DNA of 64,000 bases. It comes from Caprimulgus europaeus. Lineage: Eukaryota; Chordata; Aves; Caprimulgiformes; Caprimulgidae. The stretch lies in NCBI GenBank assembly GCA_907165065.1, contig OU015524.1, positions 53,981,295 to 54,045,294 on the forward strand. Direction: 5' to 3'. The notes under the pieces were generated by a model that was given only the letters and a program-made list of their open reading frames with translations, did not search any database and was not told the origin of the DNA. The stretch's first letter is position 1, and every line of letters starts with the position of its first letter. The position numbers and the translations under genes are program-made. This document shows positions 1 through 62,114 of this stretch, in pieces.

Positions 1-3000
1 ATAGCATCTGTACTTGCCACTAACATGTTGAATTTGATGTTTTTCAGGGGAGGACAGTATGTTGGCTCTAGAGACCTTTTTTTGCCTTCAGTGTTTAGTT
101 TATGGCTTTCATCTGAATTTGCTGCATGGACATGCTATGAGACAGGAAAGCTTGTTCCTTTGGGGACACCACTTTTGTGGCCCCTTCATGCTGCATGAAA
201 GATCTGGGGTAAACCTTTTACAAAACTTCTTTTGTTGTGAGAAGACTCCAGTTTGCCATGCCTTAAACTTGATGCAGACATGCATTGGTTTCTCATACTC
301 ACAAAGAGATTTGGGAAAGCAAAAGGAAAGATTTGTCCCAAAACAGCCATCCCCATTTTCAGGAGCTGAAAAATCTGTTGTTGTGTGTACTCTTCCAAAT
401 CCCAAGTCAAAGCTTGCCCAAGAAAAAGTTGTATTTCTACATACTGAAAATACGAACGTTTTTTCAGGGCAAGGTGAGGCGAGTTGTTTCTGGTCTCGTG
501 TTCTGAGTCAGTTGCTTCAGCAAGTAAAAGCAGTCCCAAGGAAAAACTCATGCTGAGATGGGGAGGAGAGACCAAGTGGCCAGCTGGAACATGGTTGCTC
601 TCAGTAGCTCCCTTGCCCAGTGCTGCTGCGTGCACACTCTGCAGCTGAATGTTACCAAGGTCTAAAGTTTTAAAATAACACACCTGGATGGTTGTTTAAT
701 TTGCCAGAGTTGAGAGGTTCCAGACAGAAAGAGACTTTGAGGGAGTCTGTAAGAAGCTATGTTTGTTTTAACCTGGTTTGGTTTTCCTTTTCTGTGTTGC
801 CCAAGTGAAGAGAGAGCCCGACAGGCTCCACAGTACACCGCACCGAAATCAGATTAACCTTGGTGCTCCGTGGTAGGAAAAAATCCCATTTGTGTGGACA
901 AGCAATGTATGTTCTATCTTGCCTTGAGTCTTACTAACCCTGATGCCCAGTCTGTTCAAAGCCAGCGTGAAATTAGATGAAGCCCTCAGTCCAGCAAGTT
1001 GTTCAGCAAGTATCTGTCTGGTGGGTGATGTGCTGTAACACAGAAGAGCAGCCGTAGTGCCTGGAGGGAGGCAAAAAGGGTTAAACGAACCAGAACACAG
1101 AGTTGCTTGTCACTTGAAGTCATTGTCCCTCCAAAAGGCATTTGGGGCAATACTGCCTTCGTCTGTTGCTGACAACTCTTTTCCTCTTAATTAGGTGAAG
1201 CTACAAAAAAGACTACACGTATGAACCTGTTCTGTGCATTATAAATGCCCTATCAAAGATGTTTTTAGTTTGATTGATTCTGACAAAGAGTGAAAAATCT
1301 TCGCTCTAGGAAAGGTCTCTGAGATGTATGTGAATAACAGCAAGGGTACTGATGTGGCCTGAAAAAGCTATCTGTAAACAACAGAAAACAAAGTCATGTT
1401 TGTTCAAGCTTCGCCTCACAATTGTTCTGATTTTTTGGCCATACTGGAGTTCCTTCTGTAAATTGCAACAGTTAGGCAGGCTTCAGAGTCATGTAATATT
1501 CAGCAAATAATGCAGGCATGGAATGAGGTGTTTGTAGCTTTCTTCTTTTACTAATAGATTTAATTTCCCTCTGCCCTTTCCAAGATTCCCATCTTTTAAA
1601 CTGCAGCCTTGCTGTCAGTTGTGGTGCTAGTGTAACTGTGCATGTTCTCAGTGTGCCTTTAGCACAGGAGCAACGGCATCTTTAACAGTGATATTACCTA
1701 TTTTAAACAAAAATCTCCCCATAAATGCAAGTGTTCCTAGACAGACACACTGACTTCTGCTTTTCTTACAAGAATCATCAATGTAACAAGTATGCAGTAA
1801 ATGTGTTCTTAGCCGTTACTGTTGCTTCTTTGTCCCCATACCATGTTGATCTAGGGATGTATTGTATATACAGTCCCTATTATTTCCAAGTGATGGCAAC
1901 ACCCCCAGGATGTTTACTCAGGCAGGGGACTGAGTAGGATTTTCTCATAATTGTAAACAGAGCATTTAAAACAATGTAATCCAACTTTTAGCCTGTTCCC
2001 GTTTTTGAGCATTCAAGTCTACATGACAGACTGATGAGCTCTGCATGTTTGCCAGGAAATCCAGGTTAAACCCGGTCCCCTGAACTCAGGCTTCTGCATC
2101 CTGACTCTCATCCTGTTTTCAGAAGAACTGGGGATGTTGCAGAGGGGAAGTAGTGCATGTTCCTTCTCGGGAAATAGATCTGTGTGCTGTCACTGTTCGC
2201 TCCAACAGCCTCTGGGCAAGTTTCAAATGTGTTGTATCAGAGAGCTGCCAGGAAAGAGAAGGAAGTGGATGAGGGACCCAAAAGCACTGCATACAGATAG
2301 GATGAGGTACAGTCATTCCTATATACTAATTTTTTTCTTTGCAGCTGCTAGGGAGTGGAAGGACATAAAACAACACATGGGGTAGCAGTTGTGGCTGTAT
2401 CTGGCGTTTTGCAGGCATCCCCACCACCTTTGCATGGCAGTGGGTGTTACAAACTGTGACCTCCTACGTGAATCACCTGCTGTTTCTTGAACTGTATCAC
2501 TCAAGCACACTCCTGACCAGATAAATGATCATAGTTCATATTAAGCACCCCAGTTCATCCCACTGTACTCCTCATCCTGTGGCACAGTACAGTTTAAGCG
2601 TTCTCAACCCTGTGATCCTCCAGACTCTGCCAGAGCAGCGAGCTGAGGAGAAACGGACTTATCAAGCAGAAGGTGCTGGAGAAAAGCACGCGTGTGTGGG
2701 GTGCAGGCGGCACAAGGAAGCATTGCTCGGGGGCTTTGCATTCCCCCACTGTGGGGGAGCTGCTCTGCCTCTGGCAGCTGTGTCCTCAGCTCCCTGCTCC
2801 AGCTGCTCCCAAGAGTGAATGCCTTTGTCATCCTCTCTGTGTGTGCAAGATGTACGTTTTAAACTGAGCTCCTCACGCATTGTGGTCATACAGTTTGGCC
2901 AGATCCCTGATGGCTTGTTGGGAATGTCAGAGGAGGAGCTGTAGGCTGCTTGGGCATTAAGGCTTTCTCTGAAGTTGTTAGCAGGCAACCAGTGAGGCCA

Positions 3001-6000
3001 CAACAGACGTGGCTGCTCTCTCTATGCTATTGTCTCTGCAGGAGGAACTATTGACTGAATCTGGTTTTAAGGAGTTTCTGCAATGGATGTGCTATAGTAA
3101 AGCTGGTCACTGTCCTGTGGTATAAACTTGAACTCCAAATCAGCTTAAGACTGGGAGGGTGCCTGCAGCTCAATGTTCCCATCTTCTACAGTGATTTTCA
3201 GTGAAAGCAACAGCCTCTTTAAAAATGCTTTTATTTTGCAAAAGGGTTCATGCAAGCCTCAATTCTGCCCTCTTTGGTACTACTGGCCTTTGCCAGTAGT
3301 TTTTAACACTAGATTTCCTCATTCTCTTTCCCTGCAGCATCCAAACTGCAGGTCAGGCTTTGAATGCAGGAGGTTGTTAAGTCATCCCTCCAGGTCATGG
3401 ATGGCGGGGCTTATATTCTATCATGTTTGATTCTGGAGACTTCTCCAGGTGCCCAGATTACCTTTGACAGGTATTTGTAAGCTGATGTGCAAAGAAACAG
3501 GAGTGTGGGTCTGACAGAGGATGTGAGGCAGAGAGTGTAGAAACCAAGAACACAGCAAAAGCAAATCCCACAAACTGAGGGTTTTTTAAAGGCTGCACTT
3601 AGTTACTAACAGAATAAGTTGTTCCTTTTGTGTAGTTTAAAAATGGAAAGGAATATTGGAAGAAAAAGTAAGAGCTTGCTGTACTTGAGAAGTCTGCATT
3701 GAAGATATGTGGGGTTTTTTATACCCCGTGCTTGCAGGAATCCAAAGAATAAGCGAATGTGTACAGCCCTGTTTTCACTTGTTTGAGGCCTGATTTAGTC
3801 AAAGCCAAATTATTTGTGCTGCCTTTAAACAGCCTCCTTGAGAGAAGTAGGGCAGGAAACTCCCACAATAACCCGCACAATGGGAGTGAGAGGCCAGCCA
3901 AATGACACCCGGGACACGTGAGGAGGGAAACCAGTGTGCCTTAGAGCAGCTGGAAGAAGATTTCAAGCCTGGTAATTTTGTACAAGGAAGCATGAAGGGC
4001 GCTTTTCATGAGAAAGCCCGACTTGTCGCAGCCAGTCGGCATGACACGTAGTGAGCAGTGCACGCAGAACAGGGGTGCAGTGCATGTCGTACGTTGGGCC
4101 CTGCTCTTTGCTGTCAAAGAGTTTTTAGCTGGCAAGTATCTGCCTCCTGGCTAGGGCCAACTGGTCAGCTATTTAAATACGTGATGTAGGCCTGTCTGCC
4201 TGCTGCCAGTCACGGGACCAAGCCCCTGGGACCAACGTGGTGGCTTCCATGCTGGTGGTGATAGAAAATACACATCCACATGCAGAGCCCACAAGCAGCT
4301 CAGTGTTTGTTTCCACTGAGAAAGTTTTGACCTGCTTAAAGAGCTATTGCTATGGAAACCTAATGAGAAGATAATTGAATGAAACGTCTTTGCTTTCCAT
4401 CCCTTTCTCACACTAGTGCCAGCAAGGTCAGAACCTTGCAGGCCTGCTTTCTCTTCAGGTTCATGCAAATTTGATAAAAATACTAAAGGCCTGTTTTCTT
4501 CCCTGTGCCAGCTCCAGTTAGATAAATTATCTTGTATTCAGTCAGGAGCAGTTACAAGTCTGTCAGTTTTTCATGCTAATTATGTGACTGGGCCATTTCT
4601 AATGCGCACAGATAACCAAATGGCTTTGCAGCAGAGCCAACGCGGGCTTTTGCATCAGTTTATTTACCGCTAGGAATGTGCGTAATATTTGTAGATTGAA
4701 AATCCTCTTCAAAGCTTTTTCCTCAATGGGCTATAAATAGTCATTGGGAAGGAATAAGAGGGCCACTATCAGTTTATTGAAAATCATAACAGTAGTGGTT
4801 TCATTATCAGATGCTGCTGTGCACCTGTGGATTTTATGGTCCATAAATGAGATGCAGCCATGTGCTAAAGCACATCTGCATTTAAAATACTTAGTGTTGA
4901 AACAAAAACCCATCAGAAATCCTGTCATTCTCCTGTTCTCATGTTTGTTCTGTTTCGAGAATGATGAGCTTTCAGAAATCAACAGGCGCATTCATGAAAG
5001 CAGCACGTGGTGTCGTTTGTTTCCTTTCCCAGTTCTGCGGTGTACCAGCACATTCAAATCTCGGGGCACGTATGACTGTGTCTCTTGTGAATCAACCGTT
5101 CTGCATGCAAGATAAGCCTTGGCATTTTTCTCTCTGAGATCAGAATCAGTCCAGGGTTAACAGGGAAAGCTGTAGCCTAGTAGCTCAATGCAGCCTACTT
5201 AAAACCCATCTTAACAATCATATAGCAGTCTCAGTTGGCTTGTGATGCAAATGTGTGCATGGGTTGTTCCCTGTGCTTGAAGTTTTGGAGCCCACCTCCA
5301 GCATTGAAGGGTTAATATATAAAAGGAAGAGATTGTAGTATATCAAGATCATCCCCACTGCAGCACTTTTATTGAAAGATAAATTCAAACACCATTTTGC
5401 CTGCCTGATTTTGCCATTGTTCATACAAGACCCACAGGCTGCAAAAGAAGAACCAGAAGTGCCCTCCAGAGGCAGTCCTCATGTCCAAGTCTTTGCTGTC
5501 AGAGACGTCTGGTCTGGTCTCTGACTTTCAAGCACTTTCTTAAAAGCAGTTAGTTTTTAAAGCTGCCCTTCCTTTCTTTACCTGCTGTTGGACATTTGTC
5601 CAAATAGTTAGGAAAAGTTAACTTCTCTTTTCTAATTTCTTTCCAGCTGACATTTACTTGTTCCTGTGCCTGATTCGTTAATAGGCAGTAAACGAATCTT
5701 CTTGCAGCTTTCAATTTTGACAGACTGAACAGGCAAAACTTTTGTGTCAGTCCTGGTTTGCACATTTTGGCGTTGAATGTAAGTTTATTTCTGTTAAGCC
5801 AGTCTTTCTAATCAGGTAGTTCCTGGTACAGGTTCTCCACTCCAGCTGTTTCTACTAAATTTTGTGTCACTGATCACTGAGTGGTCTGATGTAATTTACT
5901 AAACTCCACAGAAACCCATCATCTCCCTGAGGCAGTAATATTTGGTTACTCCCCAAAGTAGCTCAATTTTTAGATTATCTATTGTGCTGCTTATTTATTA

Positions 6001-9000
6001 TTATTTTTTTATTTTCCCTTATTTATTTCAGTAGTTTGGCTCCAGGAAGCCCAAAGTATCAGCCTAGAGATGGTTTTGAATTTGTGAGATTAATGGATTA
6101 AAGTTTTGACCCCTTCTGCAGCTCACTTCCAGAGATTATAGGTTGATAAGAAAGTACTCCTCTCTGGCCATAAATCTTTTTTTCTTCCTTCTTGTCTGAA
6201 CGTATACCCATACATTTCTTCTGCTATATGCTGTGACAGAGTACATTTCATGTGAAAGCTTGCTAATGAAGTTGTACATCAGAGCACAACAAAAATGAAG
6301 GCCTCCACAGTGGAGTAATGGCATTTGGCTCCCTTTCAGACACACAGTGCTGGAACTTCTGCCAAGTGTCACTGCATCATTAACTTTCAGTACAAGTTAT
6401 CAGTCTATGAATGGAAGAACACAAATCACTTTCAGTGCACGTTCACAGAGGAGCTGCAGATATAACAGAATAAGGGAGTGTAATTGGCAAATCAAACGTG
6501 CAGCGACTCTGAGGTACACTGGAATTTTTCACCAGACATCTAGAATGTAAAACGCTTGATTGATTTCATTGAGGATTTTTAAGCATCAGAGTTGTGTGAT
6601 GAAACTAAAAAGCAAGTGCCTTATCAGGCTGTACGAGGTAGTTTTTGTTGGCATTTCCATCTCTCCAGAGCAGCTGTTAGCATTTTCAAGGTCAGCCAAG
6701 GCGTGGAAGATTTCCTCTTTGGGGAATGCATGAAATGATAATTGGAATTTGTATCCTGTGATGAAACTCAACATAGTTCTTAAATCAGTTATAAATGAGA
6801 AGTTGATCTGCTTGCTGTGGATCCTACTCTTCTCCTCACCCCCTCTAGCTGAAGTACGTCAGAAGTTTGCTCCTACTGCTCTTCCCCTTTTTTGGAGGCC
6901 CGTGTGCGATGAGTTGGTGGCCTCAGGCTAATTCTCAGTGAACAGATGTCCACATCACAAACATTGCTGCTACACCTGCTACTTGCATCTTTGTTGGCAA
7001 CTGTGCAAGAGAAGAAAAGGATTAAAATGGATTTGGAGGCTGAAGAGCACAAGAGACTGTCTCTCCACTTCAAGGCTAATTTCACTAGAGAGGCAAAGTT
7101 CTGGTTGTTAACAGATTTCATTTTCTAAGGATGATGGTTTTGTGCATTTCATGGATACTAAATTCATTTCAGATAAATAGAAAAAACTTCCTGATGGGTG
7201 AGGTCTATGCTCCAGTGGACAACATGTAGTGGATTAATTCTGTCAATGCCAGCAGAACTTGGTTTTCTTTTTATTTGGTTGTCTCCACTGACAAGTCCAC
7301 CTACTTTTTATCTGATTTACTTTTATTTAGAAAAATACTCACAACTTTAATTTTAAATGCCTGGATGAAATTCTAGCCCTGTTGAAATTCTTTAAACTTG
7401 GACACTGCCTTTTCTGGAATTTTTATACAGAAAGTATGGATTCTTATTTTTTTCCTGCATTTGTTATTCGGGTTTCTTAAAATCTAAGCATTTGGTGGCA
7501 TTATCATAGCATTTCCCCTTCAAGGGTGAACTTTATCAGCAAGGAAAACACTAAATGTCTCCCTCTGCCTGGTGCACTACAAATCTGAAATTTGTCTGCT
7601 TCAATTGTTTTGCAGTTTGTGCTGGATTAAATTTCCAATCAGTCTGAGGTTGAAGGAGGTTACTTTCAAAGCTTTGCTGTGCCAAAGCCTCCTTGTCTAG
7701 ATTAATTACCAAATAAAACTTCATACTGTCTCATTTCCCCTTTATTGATGTTTTTGCAAATTGATGAGCATGTTTTTCATGCTTGCAAAATGTTGGCCAG
7801 TAATTGCATATGTCTTCTAAACTGAACTGACTTGAACTAAAATTTTCCTGCAAGTGGTTTACTGAATTGATCAAAAACTCTTCATTGCCCTCTTCTGGGG
7901 CTCTAAGAAAACGCAAGGAGCCTGTGCAAACACTGCGGACAGCAACTAGAGTGTGGCATCTGTGTGTTATTGTATGGCCTCATACAAATAACGATTTGGC
8001 TCAAGGTCTTCTTGGTTTGCTGTGGTGTGCATGTTTCTGCTCTGCATGGCCGCGGTACAGCCCCCGCACAATAGGGTATTGTCGTGTCGTGGGGCCGAGC
8101 TCTCGGCAAGGACGCTGCAGTAATGCTTTGCACTTGGAGCCTCCAGCAAAGCCACTGAAGCTGGCAGAAGTCATTCCGCTGGCTTGGCGCAGCTTGGTTA
8201 AATAGTGATTCCCATAGGAAGGCTTCAAAGAATTGCACAAGGTTTGGTAGTTTCTATTAGCTCCATTTATACAGACAGAAGAAAAGGCAATGAAGGGGGG
8301 TGATGTCTCATCAGAGATCCCACAATGAACTGTTGGCACTGAGTTGGAGTCCATTATGGAAAACTAGTTCAATGAACATAAAGACCAAGAACAAAAGATT
8401 TACTTACTGTTTAGTGGGTTGTTTGTGAAGTCCATGTTCTGTTAAAATAAGTCTCTCCAGCTAGCTTTTGAGGAAAGGCGTATGCACTGGTGGGAAAGCA
8501 CACAGAAGGGAATTGGGAGAAAGAAGCTGTAGTCTCTAGTCACCTATGATTGTGCTTTATAGGATCTGGGCAAGCTTTATTCACCTTGTGTGAAGAAAAA
8601 AAATCTCTGCTCCTCTCTTCAGTGGCTCCCGGAAGTTTAATGCATATTTATAAAGCATTTTCCAATAAAAACCAAATAGCTGAAAATTGTTAAACAGCTA
8701 AACAAATACAGCATCCTTGTGATACAGTTTCTAAGGTAGCCAAATTGCTGTTTTACAAATGGAAAAGGGGAAAGTATGTGAAAAACTGTTTTTCTGAGGG
8801 ATCTCTCAACTCCTTTGCCTTAACCATAGGTTTCTGTCAGTATGTATTTTTCTATGCTGGTCACAAAAGGCATGTTTAAGAGGGGAACTCAGTTACCGTG
8901 GTCAGACCAGTGGGTTCAGTTTTTGTTTCCCAACTTGCTGTGTTGGGAAGAAAAGGGAAGAGAAAGCAGCTCATGATATATTGTTTGGAAACTATAATTT

Positions 9001-9072
9001 ACTGTAATCAGACAGCTCCCAGGAAATGTGAGAAGCCTGCATCAAGAAGTCAATTTCTCTTTTTTGTTCTAG
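1..9072 (+). other. SASH1 upstream intron (right part)
   Basis: AT-rich intronic DNA. Short ORFs on both strands lack coding character. No sequence matching the SASH1 segments expected just before the 9073 exon was found, so those exons lie upstream of the window. Notable content is the candidate enhancer at 4347-4740, a short perfect hairpin at 3279-3300, and a small CpG-bearing patch at 8046-8115. Confidence 0.8.
4347..4740 (+). promoter_or_regulatory. Candidate intronic enhancer (RFX, octamer, GATA, MEF2 words)
   Basis: Within 400 bases are an X-box-like TTGCTATGGAAAC (4347-4359), an octamer ATGCAAAT (4463-4470), an inverted GATA pair (agataaattatct, near 4519), an octamer-like ATGCTAAT followed by TATG (4573-4580), and a perfect MEF2 site CTATAAATAG (4731-4740). 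Each is common alone; the density suggests a regulatory module. Function is inference, with no conservation data available. Confidence 0.3.
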
Positions 9073-58329
<49,257 letters not shown>

Positions 58330-59327
58330 TGTGCTCCATAGTGTAGCATTGCCTGGTCAATAATCCACTGCTTCTTCCTGCACCAATATTGCTCTAACTA
58401 CTTCACATAGCTAAAGAGATCAAGGAAGTGGCTCCCAAAGACAGGCAGATGTCTTCAAAGGATGTGAAATATTCCTGTTGCTGTCTTTGGCAACTGAAGG
58501 AGAAGAGAAGCAACCACCAGGTAACACAGATGTGGTACTTCCCTCCCCCTCACTCCCCTGTATATTCTTATTTCATAAAGTGCACAGGGTTCACCTGAGA
58601 ATCAGGCAGCCTCACGGAATTACAGGACCCTTGCACATTTGCTTCAAGTTTGGGAACGTAATAATAGTAGTAGGACCTGTTTCTATGGAGAGTTCCTTAG
58701 GTTGGGAGTCTTCTGTACATCTAGGTTCCAGATACCTGGAGTCAGTCCCAGAGACCAGGTACAAGCCAAGGTGCAAATTCCAGTAGAAGCTGTTTGGCAA
58801 ATGCCTTTTGTTTATTTTAGCAGTCTAGAGCTCAACACAACCTCCCCTGGTCATCTTCGCTGTTGCTTGGCATAGGTCCCAATACGCCACAAAGCCTTTA
58901 GCTAGGCCAAAGTTAATGGACTGGAGTTAGTTTTTTGTGGTCTATCTCTCTCACTCCAATGCAACTAACCCACGGAGAGTCAGAAAGCTTCTTTTTATTT
59001 GTACAGAGCTGAGGTCATTTTTATAACTGCTTTCTAGCAATCAGCTTTTTATTTGCCTTAAAATAAGCTTTTAAGCAGTTACCTAGTGTTCACTTACCTG
59101 TATTCATGTTTCTCAAGCCTTGTTTCAAGCCGTTACCCTTAAGCTGCTCTTAGGGTGATTTCCATCTGAGGTAGCTTCTATAAAATGCCTCATCATGGCA
59201 CCTTCTGTGTTGCAGAGATGCTTTCACACATGCAGGGTTATGCTAGGTTTCGGTTGTCAGGCTAACTTCCTCTTCACTACAGTCTGCATTTATTGTTGTT
59301 ACTAAACTGTTCCAAGATATACTGCCT

Positions 59328-59335
59328 TGTATATA
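59328..59335 (+). promoter_or_regulatory. Pumilio-type element in the 3' UTR
   Basis: TGTATATA matches the UGUANAUA Pumilio consensus exactly, within the transcribed 3' UTR. One such site can occur by chance in AT-rich UTRs. Confidence 0.35.
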
Positions 59336-60672
59336 TGTAACTGCTTTTCATTTTAATCATAATCTTTGTACTGTGTTATACTGTCAATCATTATGCTGCA
59401 GCTTTGACTTGGTATCCTGACCATATTGATTCCAAACAGTGGGTTTCTGCAAATGCAAATTCACTTGTGAGACATAAAATGCATCGAAAAAGCAAATTAT
59501 GTCCCATAGAAATAATCAGATCTGGTAACTCCATTGCATGGATGAAAAAAATCCTATATGGTCTTACGAATTACACTGTGATTTTACAACAGTTGATATC
59601 CCTCCTGACTGTATGTTAATGTTACCCCTCACTGAAGGAGACCGTTGTCCTGCCATATGTGTTGAACCATTTTTCCATGATGTAATGATATTTTTCTGCC
59701 TAAATCCATGTAAAATACTGCATTCGCATATGTGGCTAGTGACAGATTTTATTTTTCTATATGGGTACACATTTTATATACCAAATACAGGTTATCATGA
59801 ATAGCACATAACTAGCTGTTTCTTTGGGGTCTATATATATATTGTGTGTCCTTCAGCTTCTTGTAGCATGAATGCTCCATGGAAGACAGAGCAAGCTTAC
59901 TCTGGAAGGTAACGTTGAGACAGTACAGAAACCCGGGCACAGGCCAGAACGTGAGGCTATTTCCAATATCAGTTCTGGCTCCAACTTACTGTAAAAAAAC
60001 TAAAAAACCATTCAAGGCACTTCACTATTTGGTGCCTGAGCTATCCCAGCCTCCTACTGAGCTAATGACACTCTTCCTGATAAAATAGTCTCAAAATGAT
60101 TAATGAAAAATTGTGGTTACCTCATGATTCTTTACTATATATGGTCCTTTCATGGTCATGTTTTAAGTCAGATGAACTATGCATTTTCTTACAGATGATA
60201 ATTAATTTGGCTTCTGGTAGAATTGATAGGTATAAGTTTTACTTTCCTTGTTTCATATTTCACCACTGTCTCCTGCACACCATCATGCGAAGGCAACTGA
60301 TTTGCTGATGTAACTTGAAATTGTTCTTAAGCAAAGCTCCTCTGGATCTGTTTCTGTAATGTTCTCCTTGGTGTGTGGATAATCAGCACGTTCTAATATG
60401 ACAGCATCAGGAAACCTGCAGCATAAGTGTTTTGCACAGCTGGTGAAAATCTAAAAAATGGAAAAAAAAAGTTAAAAAAAAAAATTGTCTTTTTCATAAT
60501 GGTGATTTGTGTGTTGTGTTCCTCTCTGAGGCTTACGTGGTGACTATCAGTAAGCAGGAGATGGAAAGAGTGTTGAGACTTCCTGGGATTGCTGGCAGGG
60601 GCCAGAACTGAGTAGAAGTAAGTTGACAGCAGCTATATTGGAGCAAGGGAAAACTCCAAGCTGGCTGTATGC

Positions 60673-60678
60673 AATAAA
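60673..60678 (+). promoter_or_regulatory. Possible proximal poly(A) signal
   Basis: AATAAA lies in gcaataaaaaagg, with a second AATAAA 45 bases further on (60723-60728). Use of either would shorten the 3' UTR by about 1.2 kb. The hexamers are clear, but the downstream T-rich element is only moderate. Confidence 0.3.
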
Positions 60679-61606
60679 AAAGGAAACAAATTTCCTCATG
60701 TTGCAGGGAAGGCAAGTTACATAATAAAGCTCTCCTGTATTAATTACCTTCTCTCTTAGTAACAGAAGGAGAATTATGGAATAAGCTGAACCTGTGTGCC
60801 AAAAGCTCTTTGTAAATCCATTATTTTTAAATGATTGTGTAGCCCAGGGAAACCAAATGCCACCCATCAGGACTAGAGTGAGAGGTTTGAGATTCATGAG
60901 TTTTAATAGTTGCTTTGTTTTTCTTTTTAAGACTGTGCTCTGTGGTCTTACTTGAATTACAGTTTTAGTTTATATTTTAATCTAAAAAAGCCTTAAGCTT
61001 CTCAGTGTTTGAGCTTCCCTGCTGTGATTTCAGTGACTTGTGGCATTCCCCGCGCAGGTGAGGCAATGTGGTCTGAGAGCAGTAACTTCTCACATGTTCT
61101 TGCAACTCTTCAGTGCTCTAAGCAAAAGTTTGCTCATTGACTCTTGGGAAGCGTGAGGAAACCTGCTGCCAGAATCCTCATCTGCTCTGCTCGGGCTAGC
61201 GATGTCGAGTATCTATCCATTGTACCGTTGTAACTCAAACAGCTATTTAACAATAGAAGCAGCAAGCCCAAAGTATTACCGAGCGCCATCCTAACAGTAA
61301 CCTTCGGTCGATAACCCGCTGTTACATCCCAGGTGGCAATGACGCCCGTAGTCCCCTCTGCTCTCTCGTGAGCCTGGCTTTGAACACAAACTGAGAGCAC
61401 GATCACAACTATTAAACGTTGCAGTATTCAAACAGGCCATCATCTCTAAGAGCAGCAATAGTGGTCGATTCACCAAGTCACAGCTGTGCAGTTGTACTGT
61501 ATTATTTTTAGAATAAATAATACTTTTGGTCCAAGATATTTTATCTTTAATTGACACCCTCTGGGGAATCAAAACTGTCAAGCAAGTTATGTAACAACTA
61601 ACAAAG

Positions 61607-61615
61607 TTGCACTTT
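61607..61615 (+). promoter_or_regulatory. Overlapping miR-130/301 and miR-17-family seed matches
   Basis: TTGCACTTT holds TTGCACT (complement of the miR-130/301/454 seed, nt 2-8) and GCACTTT (complement of the miR-17/20/93/106 seed, nt 2-8), overlapping by five bases. Both are 7-mer matches. They lie about 290 bases before the distal poly(A) signal, so only the long UTR form would carry them. Confidence 0.35.
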
Positions 61616-61899
61616 CTGTATATGAAATCAATATTTAAATAACTTATTTTTCTCCATTTGCTGTTCTTAAATGATGTAAGTAGCTGTAATATACCAGTAC
61701 TCAATATGTCCTGCAGTTTGCTTCAACCCAAGAAAGCTGTGTATTGTAAAGAAAAAAAAAGAGAAAAAACAAAATATGAATGTGTAAAGATTATTGTGCT
61801 GTTTCATTTAGCAAAAAAAAAAATGGTTGACAAAAGGGTTTTCCTGTGTATCAAAACTTGTCTATAATTATATGTCATACTGTTCATAGATAAAAAGTA

Positions 61900-61905
61900 A
61901 ATAAA
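61900..61905 (+). promoter_or_regulatory. Distal poly(A) signal AATAAA
   Basis: AATAAA lies in the context aagtaaataaatttcc. It is followed within 10-30 bases by a T/GT-rich stretch (ttggtctctctttttcag, ttgttttt) typical of a downstream element. It is the best candidate for the main SASH1 cleavage site. Confidence 0.7.
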
Positions 61906-62100
61906 TTTCCTTGGTCTCTCTTTTTCAGTTGTTTTTAATTTAGCTAACAGATCTTCTATTTACTGGTCTGGTAGCAGGATCCAGTTATTTAATTTCTTTG
62001 CTTGTATCCAGAGCTCTCTCCCTCCAGCTTACCAAGCCTGTAGTTCCTCACCTTGTAAGTACTCTCAACACATATCTACCACAGGTGAAAAAGGTTAAAA

Positions 62101-62114
62101 ATATATATATATAT
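62101..62114 (+). repeat. (AT)n microsatellite
   Basis: Seven AT units downstream of the SASH1 3' end. Confidence 0.8.

Larger units (their letters stand above)
58330..61925 (+). other. SASH1: SASH1 3' UTR (probable extent)
   Basis: AT-rich sequence without a credible ORF follows the stop codon up to the best distal poly(A) signal at 61900-61905. A length of about 3.6 kb fits the long 3' UTR known for mammalian SASH1. Other AATAAA hexamers are at 60673-60678, 60723-60728 and 61512-61517 and could give shorter forms. A Pumilio-type element TGTATATA is at 59328-59335. The last 450 bases read like a conserved UTR end, dense in regulatory-looking words. The extent is inferred, as cleavage cannot be seen in DNA. 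Confidence 0.8.

Noticed and set aside
59-683. Overlapping 165-codon ORFs on both strands at the left edge
   Set aside because: Not similar to any SASH1 segment or protein I recognise; typical chance ORFs in intron DNA.
3279-3300. Perfect 9-bp hairpin ACTACTGGC-cttt-GCCAGTAGT
   Set aside because: A stem this short is expected by chance in 64 kb.
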